DNA of 64,000 nucleotides from Penelope pileata (GCA_013396635.1 WBMW01005902.1:620001-684000), one strand, 5' to 3'. Positions 1 through 10,652 are shown, counted from the first letter of the stretch. Translations and numbers: made by a program. The notes: generated by a model from the sequence alone, not told the origin.

Positions 1-301
1 CATCAGTGGCATAAGTGAAACCTGGTGGGAAGAGCTCTGTGACTGCTGTGATTCAGTGCATGGTTATTGGCTCTTCAGGAGGGATGGGCAGGGGTAGCAC
101 CGTTCATAATGGAGGGGTTGGGTTCCAGGGGGCTTGCAGTTGGCAGTGGTACTGTTGAGAGCCTCTGGGTAAGGGTCAAGGGATAAGCAAATACAGCAGA
201 TGTTGTCCTCCTGGCTGAGTGGCCCACAGTAGACTCCCACAAATACACTGATTAATTATTCTGTAAGGAATGAAGAGATACCTCTAGATCAGCCACCCTT
301 G
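1..301 (+). mobile_element. CR1 LINE, endonuclease region (left part of an interrupted copy)
   Basis: Closely matches the CR1 copy at 18050-18360 in the same orientation, sharing for example the stretch ggtgggaagagctctgtgac. This is the 5' half of the ORF2 endonuclease region. The homology stops at about 301 in the middle of the domain and resumes at about 528, so the two parts are one older element split by a later insertion. Open frames are broken. Confidence 0.8.
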
Positions 302-527
302 CCCTGAGGAGAGGGACTTGGGGGGGTGTGTTGACGAGAAACTCAACATGACCCGGCAGTGTGCGCTCGCAGCCCAGAAGGCCAACCGCGTCCTGGGCTG
401 CATCAAGAGAAGNGGGTGACCTGGTGTAGTGGGAGGTGTCCTTGCCCATGGCAGGGGGGTTGGAACAAGATGATCTCTAAGGTCCCTTCCAACCTGAACC
501 ATTCTATGATTCTATGATTCTATGATT
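302..527 (+). mobile_element. Younger CR1 3' fragment nested in the older CR1
   Basis: Starts with sequence from the C-terminal part of the CR1 reverse-transcriptase ORF (the region encoding Arg-Gln-Cys-Ala-Leu-Ala-Ala) and ends with a typical CR1 3' UTR and tail made of repeated ATTCTATG units at about 501-527. A single N at 413 separates the two. The several hundred bases normally between them are absent, so the N probably marks an assembly gap. CR1 elements are commonly 5'-truncated and end in such 8-base repeats. Confidence 0.8.
413..413. other. Assembly gap (single N) inside a CR1
   Basis: An unresolved base between CR1 reverse-transcriptase sequence and the CR1 3' tail. Unlike the other Ns in the window, its flanks are not duplicated. 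Confidence 0.9.
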
Positions 528-1062
528 GTCCTTACAGGTGACTTCAACTTGCCAGATATTAACTGGGAATACCACACAGCTGATACAAACAGGTCTGGGA
601 GATTCCTAAAGCACCCTGATGATAACTTCCTGGTACAGGAACTTAGTACAGGTATTGCTAAGGGTGCTGAGTAGGAAAGGTGCCCTCCCAAATTTGTTGC
701 TTATAAACAGAGAGGGTCTTGAGGGAAAAGTGACAATTGGTGCCTGTCTTGGCCATAGTGAACATGAAGTATTTGAGTGATAGGAGGACAACTGCCAGCA
801 AAGCTTTGGCCCTGGTTATAGGGAGAGTACCACCTCTTAAGAGCACAGGAGCAGGCAATTCCAAAACATTGGACGTCAAGGTAGCAGGCAGAATGCTGGC
901 TTGGCAGAGCCGGGATCTTCTTGTAGAGCTTAGGCTGAAAAGGAAAGAGTATGGCCACTGGAAGTGAGGTTGTGCAGCATGGGAGGGGACTACAGAGATG
1001 CTGTTTGTTGTTGTAGGGAGAAAACTGGTGTGGCAAAAAGCTCAGTTAGAGTTGAAGCTGGC

Positions 1063-1627
1063 TGCTACTGTGGTAGACAACAAGAAGGGCTTTTTAAAAT
1101 ATGTTAACAGCAAAAGGAAGACCAGAGGTAACGTTGGTTCTGGATGAAGAGGGACACCTCACAGACAGGGACGCAGACAAAGCAGAGATGTTTAATGCCT
1201 TCTTCAGCACCGATGGTGGGCCCTGGGACCCCCAGAGCTCAGGGCTGGAGGACTGTGACTGTGGTAACAATAAACTCCCAGGGACCCCAGAGTTGTGTGG
1301 GATTTGCTGGAAGCACATCATCTATGGGGCCCAATAGGATTCATNTGCTACTGTGGTAGACAACAAGAAGGGCTTTTTAAAATATGTTAACAGCAAAAGG
1401 AAGACCAGAGGTAACGTTGGTTCTGGATGAAGAGGGACACCTCACAGACAGGGACGCAGACAAAGCAGAGAGGGTTAATGCCTTCTTCAGCACCGATGGT
1501 GGGCCCTGGGACCCCCAGAGCTCAGGGCTGGAGGACTGTGACTGTGGTAACAATAAACTCCCAGGGACCCCAGAGTTGTGTGGGATTTGCTGGAAGCACA
1601 TCATCTATGGGGCCCAATAGGATTCAT
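1063..1627. repeat. Direct duplication (2 x 282 bp) flanking an N
   Basis: Copy 1 is 1063-1344 and copy 2 is 1346-1627, both 282 bp, separated only by the N at 1345. They differ at a few bases (for example GATGTTTAAT versus GAGGGTTAAT near 1188 and 1471). Both begin tgctactgtggtagac and end aataggattcat. Equal length, immediate abutment on an N and about 99% identity suggest an uncollapsed contig overlap and not a biological repeat. Confidence 0.9.
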
Positions 1628-1643
1628 CCCAGGGTACTCAGAG

Positions 1644-2258
1644 TGCTGGCTCACGTCACTGTGAGACCTCCCTCAATTATTTTTCAATGGTCTTGAGAAG
1701 CTGGAGAGGTCCTAGCCAACTGGTAGCTGGTGAACATGTCCCAGTTTCCAAGAAGCGCAAGAAAAAAGACCCTGATAAATACAGGCCTGTCAGTCTCCCA
1801 TCAGTGCCTGGTAAAATGATGGAAAAGATTATTCTGGGAGTTATGGAAAAACACCTGAAAGACAACAGAGTCACTGGTCACAGCCAACATGAGTTCACAA
1901 TGGGAAGTCCTGTTCAATGAACTTAATCTCCTTTTCTGACCATGTTACCCNTGCTGGCTCACGTCACTGTGAGACCTCCCTCAATTATTTTTCAATGGTC
2001 TTGAGAAGCTGGAGAGGTCCTAGCCACCTGGTAGCTGGTGAACATGTTCCAGTTTCCAAGAAGCGCAAGAAAAAAGACCCTGATAAATACAGGCCTGTCA
2101 GTCTCCCATCAGTGCCTGGTAAAATGATGGAAAAGATTATTCTGGGAGTTATGGAAAAACACCTGAAAGACAACAGAGTCACTGGTCACAGCCAACATGA
2201 GTTCACAATGGGAAGTCCTGTTCAATGAACTTAATCTCCTTTTCTGACCATGTTACCC
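1644..2258. repeat. Direct duplication (2 x 307 bp) flanking an N
   Basis: Copy 1 is 1644-1950 and copy 2 is 1952-2258, both 307 bp, separated by the N at 1951. I saw only isolated differences (agccaactgg versus agccacctgg; catgtccc versus catgttcc). Same signature as the pair at 1063-1627, so most likely an assembly artefact. Confidence 0.9.
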
Positions 2259-2473
2259 TTGTAATTGGCCAAGGGAAGCCAGCTGATGTAGCCTTGGATT
2301 TCAGCAAAGCTTTTGAGCTGATTCTCACAGTATCCTTCGGGACAAAAGCCTACAGCTTCCTCACAAGGGGAGTAGAGGGGCAGCACTGAGCACTGAGTTC
2401 TGATGGATGTTATTTTGATATCTCTGCTAAAATGTGCATTGCTATATCTTATGATTCTTTCTTGAATTGACAG

Positions 2474-2591
2474 AAGCAGCTTTCCAGAACTGACTCAGAT
2501 GAAAGGCGAGCTGTTATTCTGTGTGAGGGCAAACTTCGTCTAAGCACAGTCCTGCAGGTCTTCAGCCTCTCTCTCGTAGAGATGCAGCATG
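2474..2591 (+). CDS. WDCP: WDCP penultimate coding exon
   Basis: 118 bp, 39 codons plus one base. The acceptor follows tttcttgaattgacag and the donor is G|GTATGTT. It encodes a Lys-Gln-Leu-Ser start, then AVILCEGKLRLSTVLQVF and ending in SLVEMQH. No stop in the frame. The upstream phase is assumed to be 0 because the previous exon is outside the window. CR1 sequence ends only about 70 bp before the acceptor. Confidence 0.85.
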
Positions 2592-4284
2592 GTATGTTGT
2601 AATCATTCAGCAGGGTGAACACTGCAAACACGTGCACCATTCTCAGTGAGGAGTAGCAGTGTGTGTAATCTGATCTGCAAAAATGACGTGGAACAAATAA
2701 CAAAAGGTTATTAAGAAAAGATTGCTCTTTTCTTTTGTAATGTAAAGATTCTATTCAATTTACACTTTGAGAAGAATCTTTATATTATAAAAAATGTGAG
2801 CAAACGTTAATGTACTGATACCCCTCTTGTAAAGCAGCTGGTTGTGCAAGAAAATTACTGACACCCAGTATTTTATATGCATGTTCAGCTATTCTAAATG
2901 GAAAGGTCTGAGTAACAAAGTTGGAGCTGACTGGTGGGTTTGGAACACAGTCTGATGTATTTTAATTTGTAGTTCCATTATCTGGTCTCCTTTAATAAAT
3001 TCCATAGTTCTTCATAAACATGAAAGTAGCACTCTAAATTTTAGCAGTGAAGTTCACTTCAGTTTTTGGGATGAAGAATACTGTCTTTTATTATCCCACC
3101 ATAATACTGTTTTCTTCTAAAGTTTATTAATTTTTACAGGTATTACTAGGTAAATGGGCACAGCAGGAACACTAGTTTCAAATTCCTGACCTGTATTGAT
3201 TTTAAGTTTTTCCCAAATGAGATATTAAGCCAAAAGATTGAAGGGCCATGTGCTTTTAAGCTACAATCTTCTCCTGACCTTACTTGTGACGTGAAGTTAC
3301 GTAATGTCACTGCATGAACAGCTGGAAATGCTTCCCTGAGCTCCCCTGCACCCCACCCCAGCTCTACCTCATTGCTTCATCAACGTAACAGATACAAGTA
3401 TGACAATTTTCTGTTTTATATGAATCAGTAAAAGTCAGTGCTTCTGATTCGGTAAATGATTTCAAATTGTAAAAATAATGTTAATGACAGTGTGAAGTCA
3501 AATAGCAAATGGACCAGAGACACAGTGCTTGTGCAGTGTAGCACAGAGGTTCTTCCTCATGTTATTGGGATTAATGATATTGAAATTGCATAATAGAAGC
3601 TGTTTCTAATTTTTTAAATGACATTTGTCATATAGAGTAATAAATGTCCGCTTTTTGCGGTGTCTGCACAGCTTAAGCACTGTAAAGTAGTCCATCAGTA
3701 CCTAATTAAAAACAACTCTGGATGCTTATGAATTCTGTTCAGAATGCAATTCCTCTTCCTTATTTAAGGTGTGTAGCTCTTAGAGCCACATCTCCTTGTG
3801 GGAGGACTGCTCCGGAAGCTCAGTTCTCATAGCTGTTAACTGTCCTTTATTTTTGAGATTACACAGCCTGTATCTCCCCACACCTTTATTGCTAGAAGAG
3901 CTGTAAACACACAGAAGCATTTAACTTTTCATTTAAGATGAAATGGGTTTTGTACCATCAACATACCTAATGACAGGAATATTTATAAACAGGTGTTCTC
4001 CTGTCTCCACAGGTTCCTCTTGGATTGTTCTCACAGCAGACAGTGAGGGCTTCGTCCCACTGATGTTTACGTCCATGCAGGAGGTGGTGATCAGGGACGC
4101 CAGTGCAAAGGGCTACAGCGCCCGCTCTTCCAAAACTTTGGACATCATCAGCTCTACAGAGGGCTGCAGACCCGCTGCTTCTGAGAGTCTGGATATCACG
4201 AGTTCTTTGGAAGTCCTCAGAGACTGTTCCTCCAAGACTTTAGACAGCAGCAGTCCTTCAGAACAGCCCAGCAGTAAAATGTAA
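2474..4284 (+). CDS. WDCP: WDCP, last two coding exons (5'-partial gene)
   Basis: C-terminal part of WD repeat and coiled-coil containing protein (C2orf44 in human). Two exons, 2474-2591 and 4013-4284, join in frame. The first ends with the G of a split codon and the second supplies GT, giving the junction Met-Gln-His-Gly-Ser-Ser-Trp. Together they encode 129 residues and a TAA stop. Recognisable stretches are ILCEGKLRLSTV and WIVLTADSEGFVPL, which I recall from the family. The N-terminal WD-repeat part lies in a large exon left of the window. Human WDCP is about 721 residues, binds the SH3 domain of the kinase HCK and is known as an ALK fusion partner. Its molecular role is poorly defined. 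Identity also rests on synteny: WDCP is convergent with MFSD2B in vertebrates, as here. Confidence 0.85.
4013..4284 (+). CDS. WDCP: WDCP terminal coding exon
   Basis: The acceptor follows ctcctgtctccacag. The first two bases complete a Gly codon, then 89 codons and a TAA at 4282-4284. The first third (SSWIVLTADSEGFVPL, then IRDASAKGYSAR) looks conserved. The remainder is Ser-rich and contains three related segments of the pattern Ser-x-(Thr/Ser)-Leu-Asp-x-x-Ser-Ser. An in-frame ATG at 3943 extends the open frame leftward into the intron, but the splice acceptor and the joined reading frame argue that it is not used. Confidence 0.85.
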
Positions 4285-4640
4285 CTTTTGAGGGTGATTT
4301 TGTAATGCCTGTCTTACAATAGGAGACGCTTCAACTTGCTGTTCAGGACTGCAAATTCTAAATGACAGTCTGTCTCAAACCTCTGTTGGATTTCTATCAT
4401 TTTTGTTGACTATCACTGTAAATTATTTATTTGGTCCTTGGGAATGTTAGCTTTTTTTTATACTGAGCTGTGTTTTTTAATACGCCTCTTGCAGTACATA
4501 CCAGGTATTTGTATCAGTGCTTGAAAACAGGAGTTCTTACAAGCTCCAGAGCTAAAGTTACGATGCTAGTCTTTAATACATTGGTGTTTTTAGGTGATAG
4601 TAAACTTGCATAATAAAGACATCCTTGAAAACATTGCATT
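4285..4640 (+). terminator. WDCP: WDCP 3' UTR and polyadenylation signal
   Basis: After the stop codon there is AT-rich non-coding sequence and a canonical AATAAA at 4612-4617. Cleavage would be expected about 10-30 bases later. The implied 3' UTR is short, roughly 350 bases. The end is inferred from the signal only. Confidence 0.6.
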
Positions 4641-7600
4641 TTTCCTCATTTTCTCACTTCTGCCAAATTCTGAAATATTGCACTCTTCTTACTCAGAAAC
4701 TGGCAGAGGCTGTGTCCAGTGGAGTGCATCTGTTTTGGCACGGGTGTCAGCTGGGGGTGTAAAGCAGGAGTTTAGGTGTACAGAATTAGGCCAGCATAGG
4801 GTGTTGCAGTGAGACCCTCTGTCCCTTCTGCGCCCACCGCTTGTGTACTTCACAGTGTGAATTGGGGGAAGTGGCTGTCACGTGTGGAGGTGGTGGTGGT
4901 CAGTTGAACCAAGCTGGCAGCTAAGGAGAAAATCAGAAGGGCAAAACTGAGGGAAAAACTCATGAGTTGAGACAAAACCAGTTAAAAAAAAAAAAAAAGC
5001 TGTGTGTGCAAGCAAAGCAGAACAAGGAGTTCATTCAGTACTTCCCACCAGCAGGCAGATCCCCAGCAGCCTCAGGGCAAGCAGGGCTTCATTGTGCATA
5101 ATGGGTGCTTGGGAAAATGAACTCCCTAACGCCAAACGTTCTCCCACCTTCCTCCTTTTCTCCTCAGCTTTTATTGCTGAGTATGGCATCATGTGGAATG
5201 GAATGTCCCTTTGGCCACCCAGCCTCCTTGCTGGGCAGAAAGTGGGAACAAGAGAAAGCCTTGATGCTGTGCAAGTGCTGCTCAGCAAAGGGCAAAGCAC
5301 TGCTGTGCCAGCAGAGTTGCCTTCAATGTATATGCTTGAGGTTTTCACTGACTGTGCATACATATATACTGAAGTGGAAGAAGAGGATTCCTGTAACATG
5401 CACCCTGAGAGCCCCCAGTTTAAAGGCTGGCAGAAAAAAGTTCTGTTGCCATTTTAGTGAGAATGCAAGAGTGAATTTTAGAAAACAGCACAAGTTTATG
5501 TAGTGTGGATTACAGCACCAGAAAAATACAGTAATCCAAGATTGCTGCCCATAAAATTAAAGCATGGTCACATTAAGCAGTTTACTGGGCTCTCCCGGTG
5601 GCACTTAACTGTGAGAAGGAATCAAGTGACGAGATTATGGAATTAGAGCTGCTGTCACCAGACTAATATCATCTATTTTTTTATTGTCTATTTGGAAATT
5701 TAGCCACTGACAAAAATCATCTGCCCACAAAATATGATATTAAAGAGACAACATAGCTAAAAGCTGCAAAGCGAATCTGACAAGGCCTGCGGTGATGGAA
5801 TTGCTGCAGTGGATGCAGGTGGCAATGTCTAGATTCTGCTCAATGACTTTGAAGATGGACATAGGGTAAGTTTGTCCTGGAAATGGCAGTACTTCCTCAT
5901 GGACTGCAGCTGATTTGGGCAGATCAGACAAAAAGACGGAAACCTGTCAGCCATTGTAAACCTGGTTCTGTCACCACAAGGACAAGCTGGTGGCCTGTAT
6001 AAACCAGAGGCTGAAAACATCCTCCAGGTAAAAGGGAGATGGTGGAGACCACTGAGCTACCAAGGAGATCCCATTGATCCCCTACTGAATGTAAGAGATT
6101 CCACGGGCACCAGCAAAGTCAAGCAGGCAGGGGACGGCTGTCAGGCTGCGAGGTGTACCTGCACAGGGTGAAGCTGAACTAGTGTCAGTCCCACAGGGCC
6201 TGAGCAGTCCATGCTCACCACCTGCAGCACAATGCAGCAATTCTGAAGACAGAAAGTTGGACAAGAACTGGATCGAGACCTACATGTCACTTCTGATTCT
6301 ACACCTTTAGAGAAGACACTCACGTTTCCCTGCCATCCAACAGCACTGCTGCTCTCCAGCAAGGGTCAGACACCACTCTGTGAACACTTCTGACATTACA
6401 TTGGGGACCCACCCACCTTTTCTGCAGTGCTGTGGCTCCAGGACCATTCTCCCTCCGTTGTCTGCTCAATTCTGTTTTGCCAACTTGTGTTTTCAGAGAC
6501 TGCAAATTCTCTGGTGCAAAGCAGAAAAAAGTCTCCTCCTCCACCTCAAGGACCGATGCATGTGCTGCTTCTTTGTCTTTTAAATGAAGCCTCACAGTGA
6601 GTTAGCATGTGTTTTATGCAGCAGATTTGGTGCTTAATGATGTGAAAGCTATCTAATTTCATCTCTTAAACCTATAATATATACTCATTTTTGTAACCAT
6701 ACTACTCAGCACTCTCTAGTCTCTGAACCATGGTCTTACAGAGAGTTCAAGTGAAAAAAAAAAAGCACTCAGAACAGCATAAGGAACTTGTATTCTCAGA
6801 AAGAAATTGCATGAAACAAGAAACTCGCTTTTACTCACCTGTCGATTGTATGAACCCAGCTGACCTTTCCATCAATCAGGTGAGCAGCTTTCTGAAGGGA
6901 AAGCCTCTATGGGAACACTTTGAGGCTGTTGGTTTTTTTTTAAGCTGTGATACGAAATTCATACAAGGTATGTGATTGACCACTGTGCACTACATCAGTA
7001 CTGGCTGTGCCTTACAGCATGAGGCTTGGAATGACCTTGCCTTCCCTTCCATGTCTTCAAAGAGCTTGCCAACAAATCCCAGGTCTTAAAGGACTTACAT
7101 TTCCCCCAAGGAAATTCCTCCTCTCAAGGAGATGATTGGCTTAGTTTTCAGTTTTTTATCTACAATCCAGAAAGGCAAGTAGAAAAGGAGATGAACAAAT
7201 GATATTTGGCAACAATCTATGGACCCTAAAAAGCAGGGTTTGGCTTCAAAAAACTGCCAACTTCAAGGATTTTACTTGAAATACCAAAGGCGAGTAGAGA
7301 CCAGAGGACGCAACAGGGATTGAGTCTAGCAGTGATTATGACAAGGTGCAGAAGTGACTTAAGGAATTAGTTCTCCACCCTGCAGAGCCTCTCCTGAAAA
7401 CTCAGTGACCTCAGCTGTAAGGCCCCAGGCCTCAGGAAGTGCCCAGGGACAGATGTCTGAGGTGGTGTTCACCTATCAAAGTGGGGGACTCAGCACAAGG
7501 GATCTAATCCACCTAAGCTGCAGGAGGTCAGCAAGCCCGGGGGCAGACAGGAGAGTGGGAGGGGGAGCAGGGTCAGCACGGCAGGGCCGGTGGCAGTGCC

Positions 7601-10440
7601 AGCAGCCACCCTCCCCACAGCGACAGGGAACGGCAGCTCATCTGCATGGTCAGCTGCACCTGCAGGGAGACCAGCTGCCAGCAGTAGTGCTCCAGCTGGA
7701 AGTTTTCAGCATTATTTTTAGGCAGAAACTACGGAGGGGATGAAACTGACTGTAGCAGCAACCAGGCAGGTCTAGAAGATTTCAAGCAAGGGCAAGGAAT
7801 GGGCATTACAGAGGACTACCTGGGGACACGTAATTCTGTTGTCCTTTTCTCCTTCTGTTTGTGTAAATCCATTTACTGGAACAGTTTGCATGTAGGTGGG
7901 AAATACTGCCCATTAGGCACCCAGCTGGCTTAATCCCATCTCCCATGTTCTCATGACTTATTTGGGTATTACTTGAGTGATAGCCCCTTGCTGACATCAA
8001 TCAGGCAAGGCTGGAGGTTTACATTAGATCAGCATTTATCTGAATGAATGTCAGTATAAGAATCTGCTTCTTTCAGTTACATGTGCTGAATGTACATACA
8101 GAGTACACATCATTTAAAACTCAGAAGATATGCAAAGTTCATTTGTTTTACAGCGTCAACAGTGAGCTCTGAAAAACCCAAAATCACAAAAAAAAATCTT
8201 ACCCTGCACTTAATTCTTCCATTTTTTAGAAAAATACATTCATTTTCTTAACAAAAGTACATCCCTGATCATCAAATAAAATAACTTTGATTTTCAAAAT
8301 GTAAAAATACTTTGCTGTGTTTCATCTATGGGAGTTTCCCATTTTATTTTGGCAGTTCCCATTGCTATTACTGTATGCAAAGTGAAGGCTGAGTGCATCT
8401 CTGTTAGGGAAATACCCCATCATCTCACTGCAGCACAGGAATACAGCTTATGATCAATGGACCAAGCTTACTTTGCAAGAAGTCAGATGGGAGTGCTGTG
8501 CAGTTCAGAGGCAGCTGCACATCTGGTCTAGCAATAGTATCTTAGGCCACATTCAAATTATTCCAGTCAGCCAGAAGTTCCTGCAACCTTTTTATCACTG
8601 AGCTAAGTTTATGGCTTAAGGAATCTCTACCTTGTAGCTACAGATTTATAGCAGCTGAAAAGAAAAACCATTAAAATTAATAGGTTTTACTAGGACTTCT
8701 GGATGTTTTTAAGGAAGACTCTTCAGACAGACACAAATGTTACAGAATAAATCAAATACCTCAGATTGCTTTCTATGATGTTTAGGAGCTATGTAATAAC
8801 ACTACATCATTTACCTACTTCAAAATGAAGTATATCTGCTATTTCAAATTCTATTAGACTCAAAATTGTAAACAGGCTTATGGTTTTATTGTTGTAAACA
8901 CATATGCCCCAGGCAATACAAATCTTGGTTTGTTCAAGAGCTGTAACCTAAAAAACCCCAATCCTAGATGTCAATTCAGTTCAAGTGAATTGAATCATTA
9001 ACTCCTACCCACATATACTCAAAATACATCCTTAAAGGCTCACTCGCAATTAAGCTTTTTACTAAATTAGGACAGTTCATTATCTCTTAGACTTCAAATT
9101 TGCCTGAATAGGTTTAGGTTTCCATATTGAACTTAATGAGACACTCTGTGAATGCACTGAGTTTATTTCACAATGTCTTTCAATAAAAGCTTTTCCAGTT
9201 TTCAGTCCCAGCACCATGATTGTCCTCCCCAGATGGCCCTGAGCAAACTCCTTATGATCACTGCCCCCCATTGACACCTCCCAGACATGGGGGGCTGCTC
9301 CTCCAAAGGCACTTCCAGTACAAAATTAAGGCACACTCACATGTATTCATAAGCAAAGACAGCGGACTGTAAATTCATGTCTTGTCTTGCACTGGGCTAA
9401 TTTCTCCATGAGAACAAGCCTTCAGCTCTTGGGTTCATCACTTTCCATTCCAAATTAAATATCTATCTCCAGTCATTTTAGCCTGAGATTGGAATCAGCC
9501 TTTGGAGGTGTCTCCATCTCCACTGACTCCACAAGAAGCCCTGAGTGACTAAGCCTGAACTTAACTGTCCCACAGAGCACCAGAGGTAAGGTGTATCTTT
9601 TATCTACAAAATGTACTCAGCAGTGTGAAATCTGTAGTAGAAATGAGGTTTCAGATAATGTTTCTAAAGAATGATGAGATCTCTGACTGAAAAGAATCAC
9701 TATTTAAAAGTCAGGTGTAGCCTCATTATTATGAACACTGCGTGCAAGCTGAGATGAACACCAATGCCATGGTGTTTTGTAAGGCTGAGCCTACATCACA
9801 AGAAAAACAGGTGGCTATCATAATTGCTTAAAGGCCAAAGTTACAGAATTTGAATAGCATACTCTAATTTTTGGAAGAGGCTGCTGGTTTTGGGTACCTT
9901 GAGCGGAGATGTTTGTAAAATACTCACACTCTGACAAAGTTTGGTTTAAAAGTGGTTGAAACAAGGAACTCCAGTGTGGAAAATGTAAGGTTCTGTTTCA
10001 TATAAAATCTATAAAGTTAAATTACATCAAAACCTCTTTCAGAATAACTGTGTGAAAAAATCTTCAAAACTTGTCAGCATCTGTGATTTGCTTCATTTCA
10101 AATCTAGCTAAATCCTAAATTTTTATAGCACGCTTGAGGATTCCAAAGTGCTTTCTAAACCCACTGGTGTGCAATTTATAGGCAGAGAATATGGTTCAGA
10201 AGCCACCCCAGTCTCTTAGGGTGAAATATATCACTCATTAAAATGTGAGTAGTACACCACATTTACACATTTTTCCCTTGGCCTACAAGTTCTTAGACTC
10301 TCATGTTGCAAAGAGATCACAGCTTTATGTTATCATTGAAAAACAAACCAAAAAAAACCCCAAACCTTCAATAGCTTGCAGTCCTGAATGGTTGTAACAT
10401 CTCTTTTAGAACAGTGCATGGAGTTATATCTACTTTTTGC
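4641..10440. other. Interval between the convergent WDCP and MFSD2B 3' ends
   Basis: Apart from the LTR fragment at 4925-5325 I recognise no gene or repeat family here. The part from 5740 to 6600 is moderately GC-rich with several short overlapping open frames on both strands and may be an old decayed element. The stretch 7400-7740 is a GC-rich patch. From 7800 to 10440 the sequence is ordinary AT-rich non-coding DNA. Confidence 0.6.
4925..5325 (-). mobile_element. Avian endogenous-retrovirus LTR fragment
   Basis: Read on the - strand this resembles the widespread avian ERV LTR also seen at 58545-59125. Landmarks on the + strand are the ctcatgagttgagac segment (about 4961-4975), a 15-A run at 4984-4998 replacing a T-rich part, the gagtatggcatcatgtgg segment (about 5180-5197) and gtccctttggcca. 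The fragment lacks the outer end of U3 and has no recognisable flanking internal viral genes. Longer open frames across it are chance readings of LTR sequence. Confidence 0.65.
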
Positions 10441-10462
10441 ATGGTGATGTCCCTCTCTTGAT

Positions 10463-10468
10463 TTTATT
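10463..10468 (-). terminator. MFSD2B: Candidate MFSD2B polyadenylation signal
   Basis: TTTATT on the + strand reads AATAAA on the gene strand, about 130 bases beyond the stop codon. It is the first canonical hexamer downstream, giving a short 3' UTR. Downstream GT-rich sequence is weak, so a more distal site remains possible. Confidence 0.45.
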
Positions 10469-10594
10469 ACTGATTATCAGAATCATTCTTTACCCTTTCT
10501 GACAATATGGGAGCAGGGAAATGACCCAGAAGACTCACAGAGTTTATGTGTGGGATGTGAAATTGAGTTTAGAAAGTTTTTGTATTCAGAGCTT

Positions 10595-10652
10595 TCAGAC
10601 CGAGGTATCTTCTTTATGGTCATCCAGGTTCTCTATGCTTTGATGGCTCCTT
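10595..10652 (-). CDS. MFSD2B: MFSD2B coding exon 14 (terminal)
   Basis: 58 bp. One base completes Arg498, then 18 residues (RSHQSIENLDDHKEDTSV) and a TGA at 10595-10597. The acceptor follows gtttttaacag. The cytosolic tail diverges in the family, so this exon rests on the splice site, the phase match and position. It ends Asp-Thr-Ser-Val, a class I PDZ-ligand pattern. Confidence 0.8.

Larger units (their letters stand above)
528..2400 (+). mobile_element. CR1 LINE, endonuclease to reverse transcriptase (right part of the interrupted copy)
   Basis: Resumes the endonuclease region exactly where the copy at 1-301 stops (gtgacttcaacttgccagat, also at 18367-18386). It then runs through the linker (Asp-Glu-Glu-Gly-His-Leu at about 1148) into the reverse-transcriptase region (RPVSLPSVPGKMMEKIILGV at about 1783). 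Frameshifts and stops break the frame, so the copy is dead. It includes two apparent tandem duplications around single Ns at 1345 and 1951, which look like assembly artefacts. The 3' part is lost. Homology fades about 70 bp before the WDCP exon at 2474. Confidence 0.85.

Noticed and set aside
1101..2228. Several open frames in tandem near the left edge
   Set aside because: They are CR1 reverse-transcriptase fragments, seen twice because of assembly duplications around Ns.
3943..4012. In-frame ATG upstream of the WDCP terminal exon, making a 113-codon single-exon gene
   Set aside because: The first 24 codons are intronic. A good splice acceptor at 4011-4012 and in-frame joining to the exon at 2474-2591 explain the sequence better.
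5002..5503. Overlapping open frames of 122-151 codons on both strands
   Set aside because: They cross the LTR fragment and have no recognisable protein motif.
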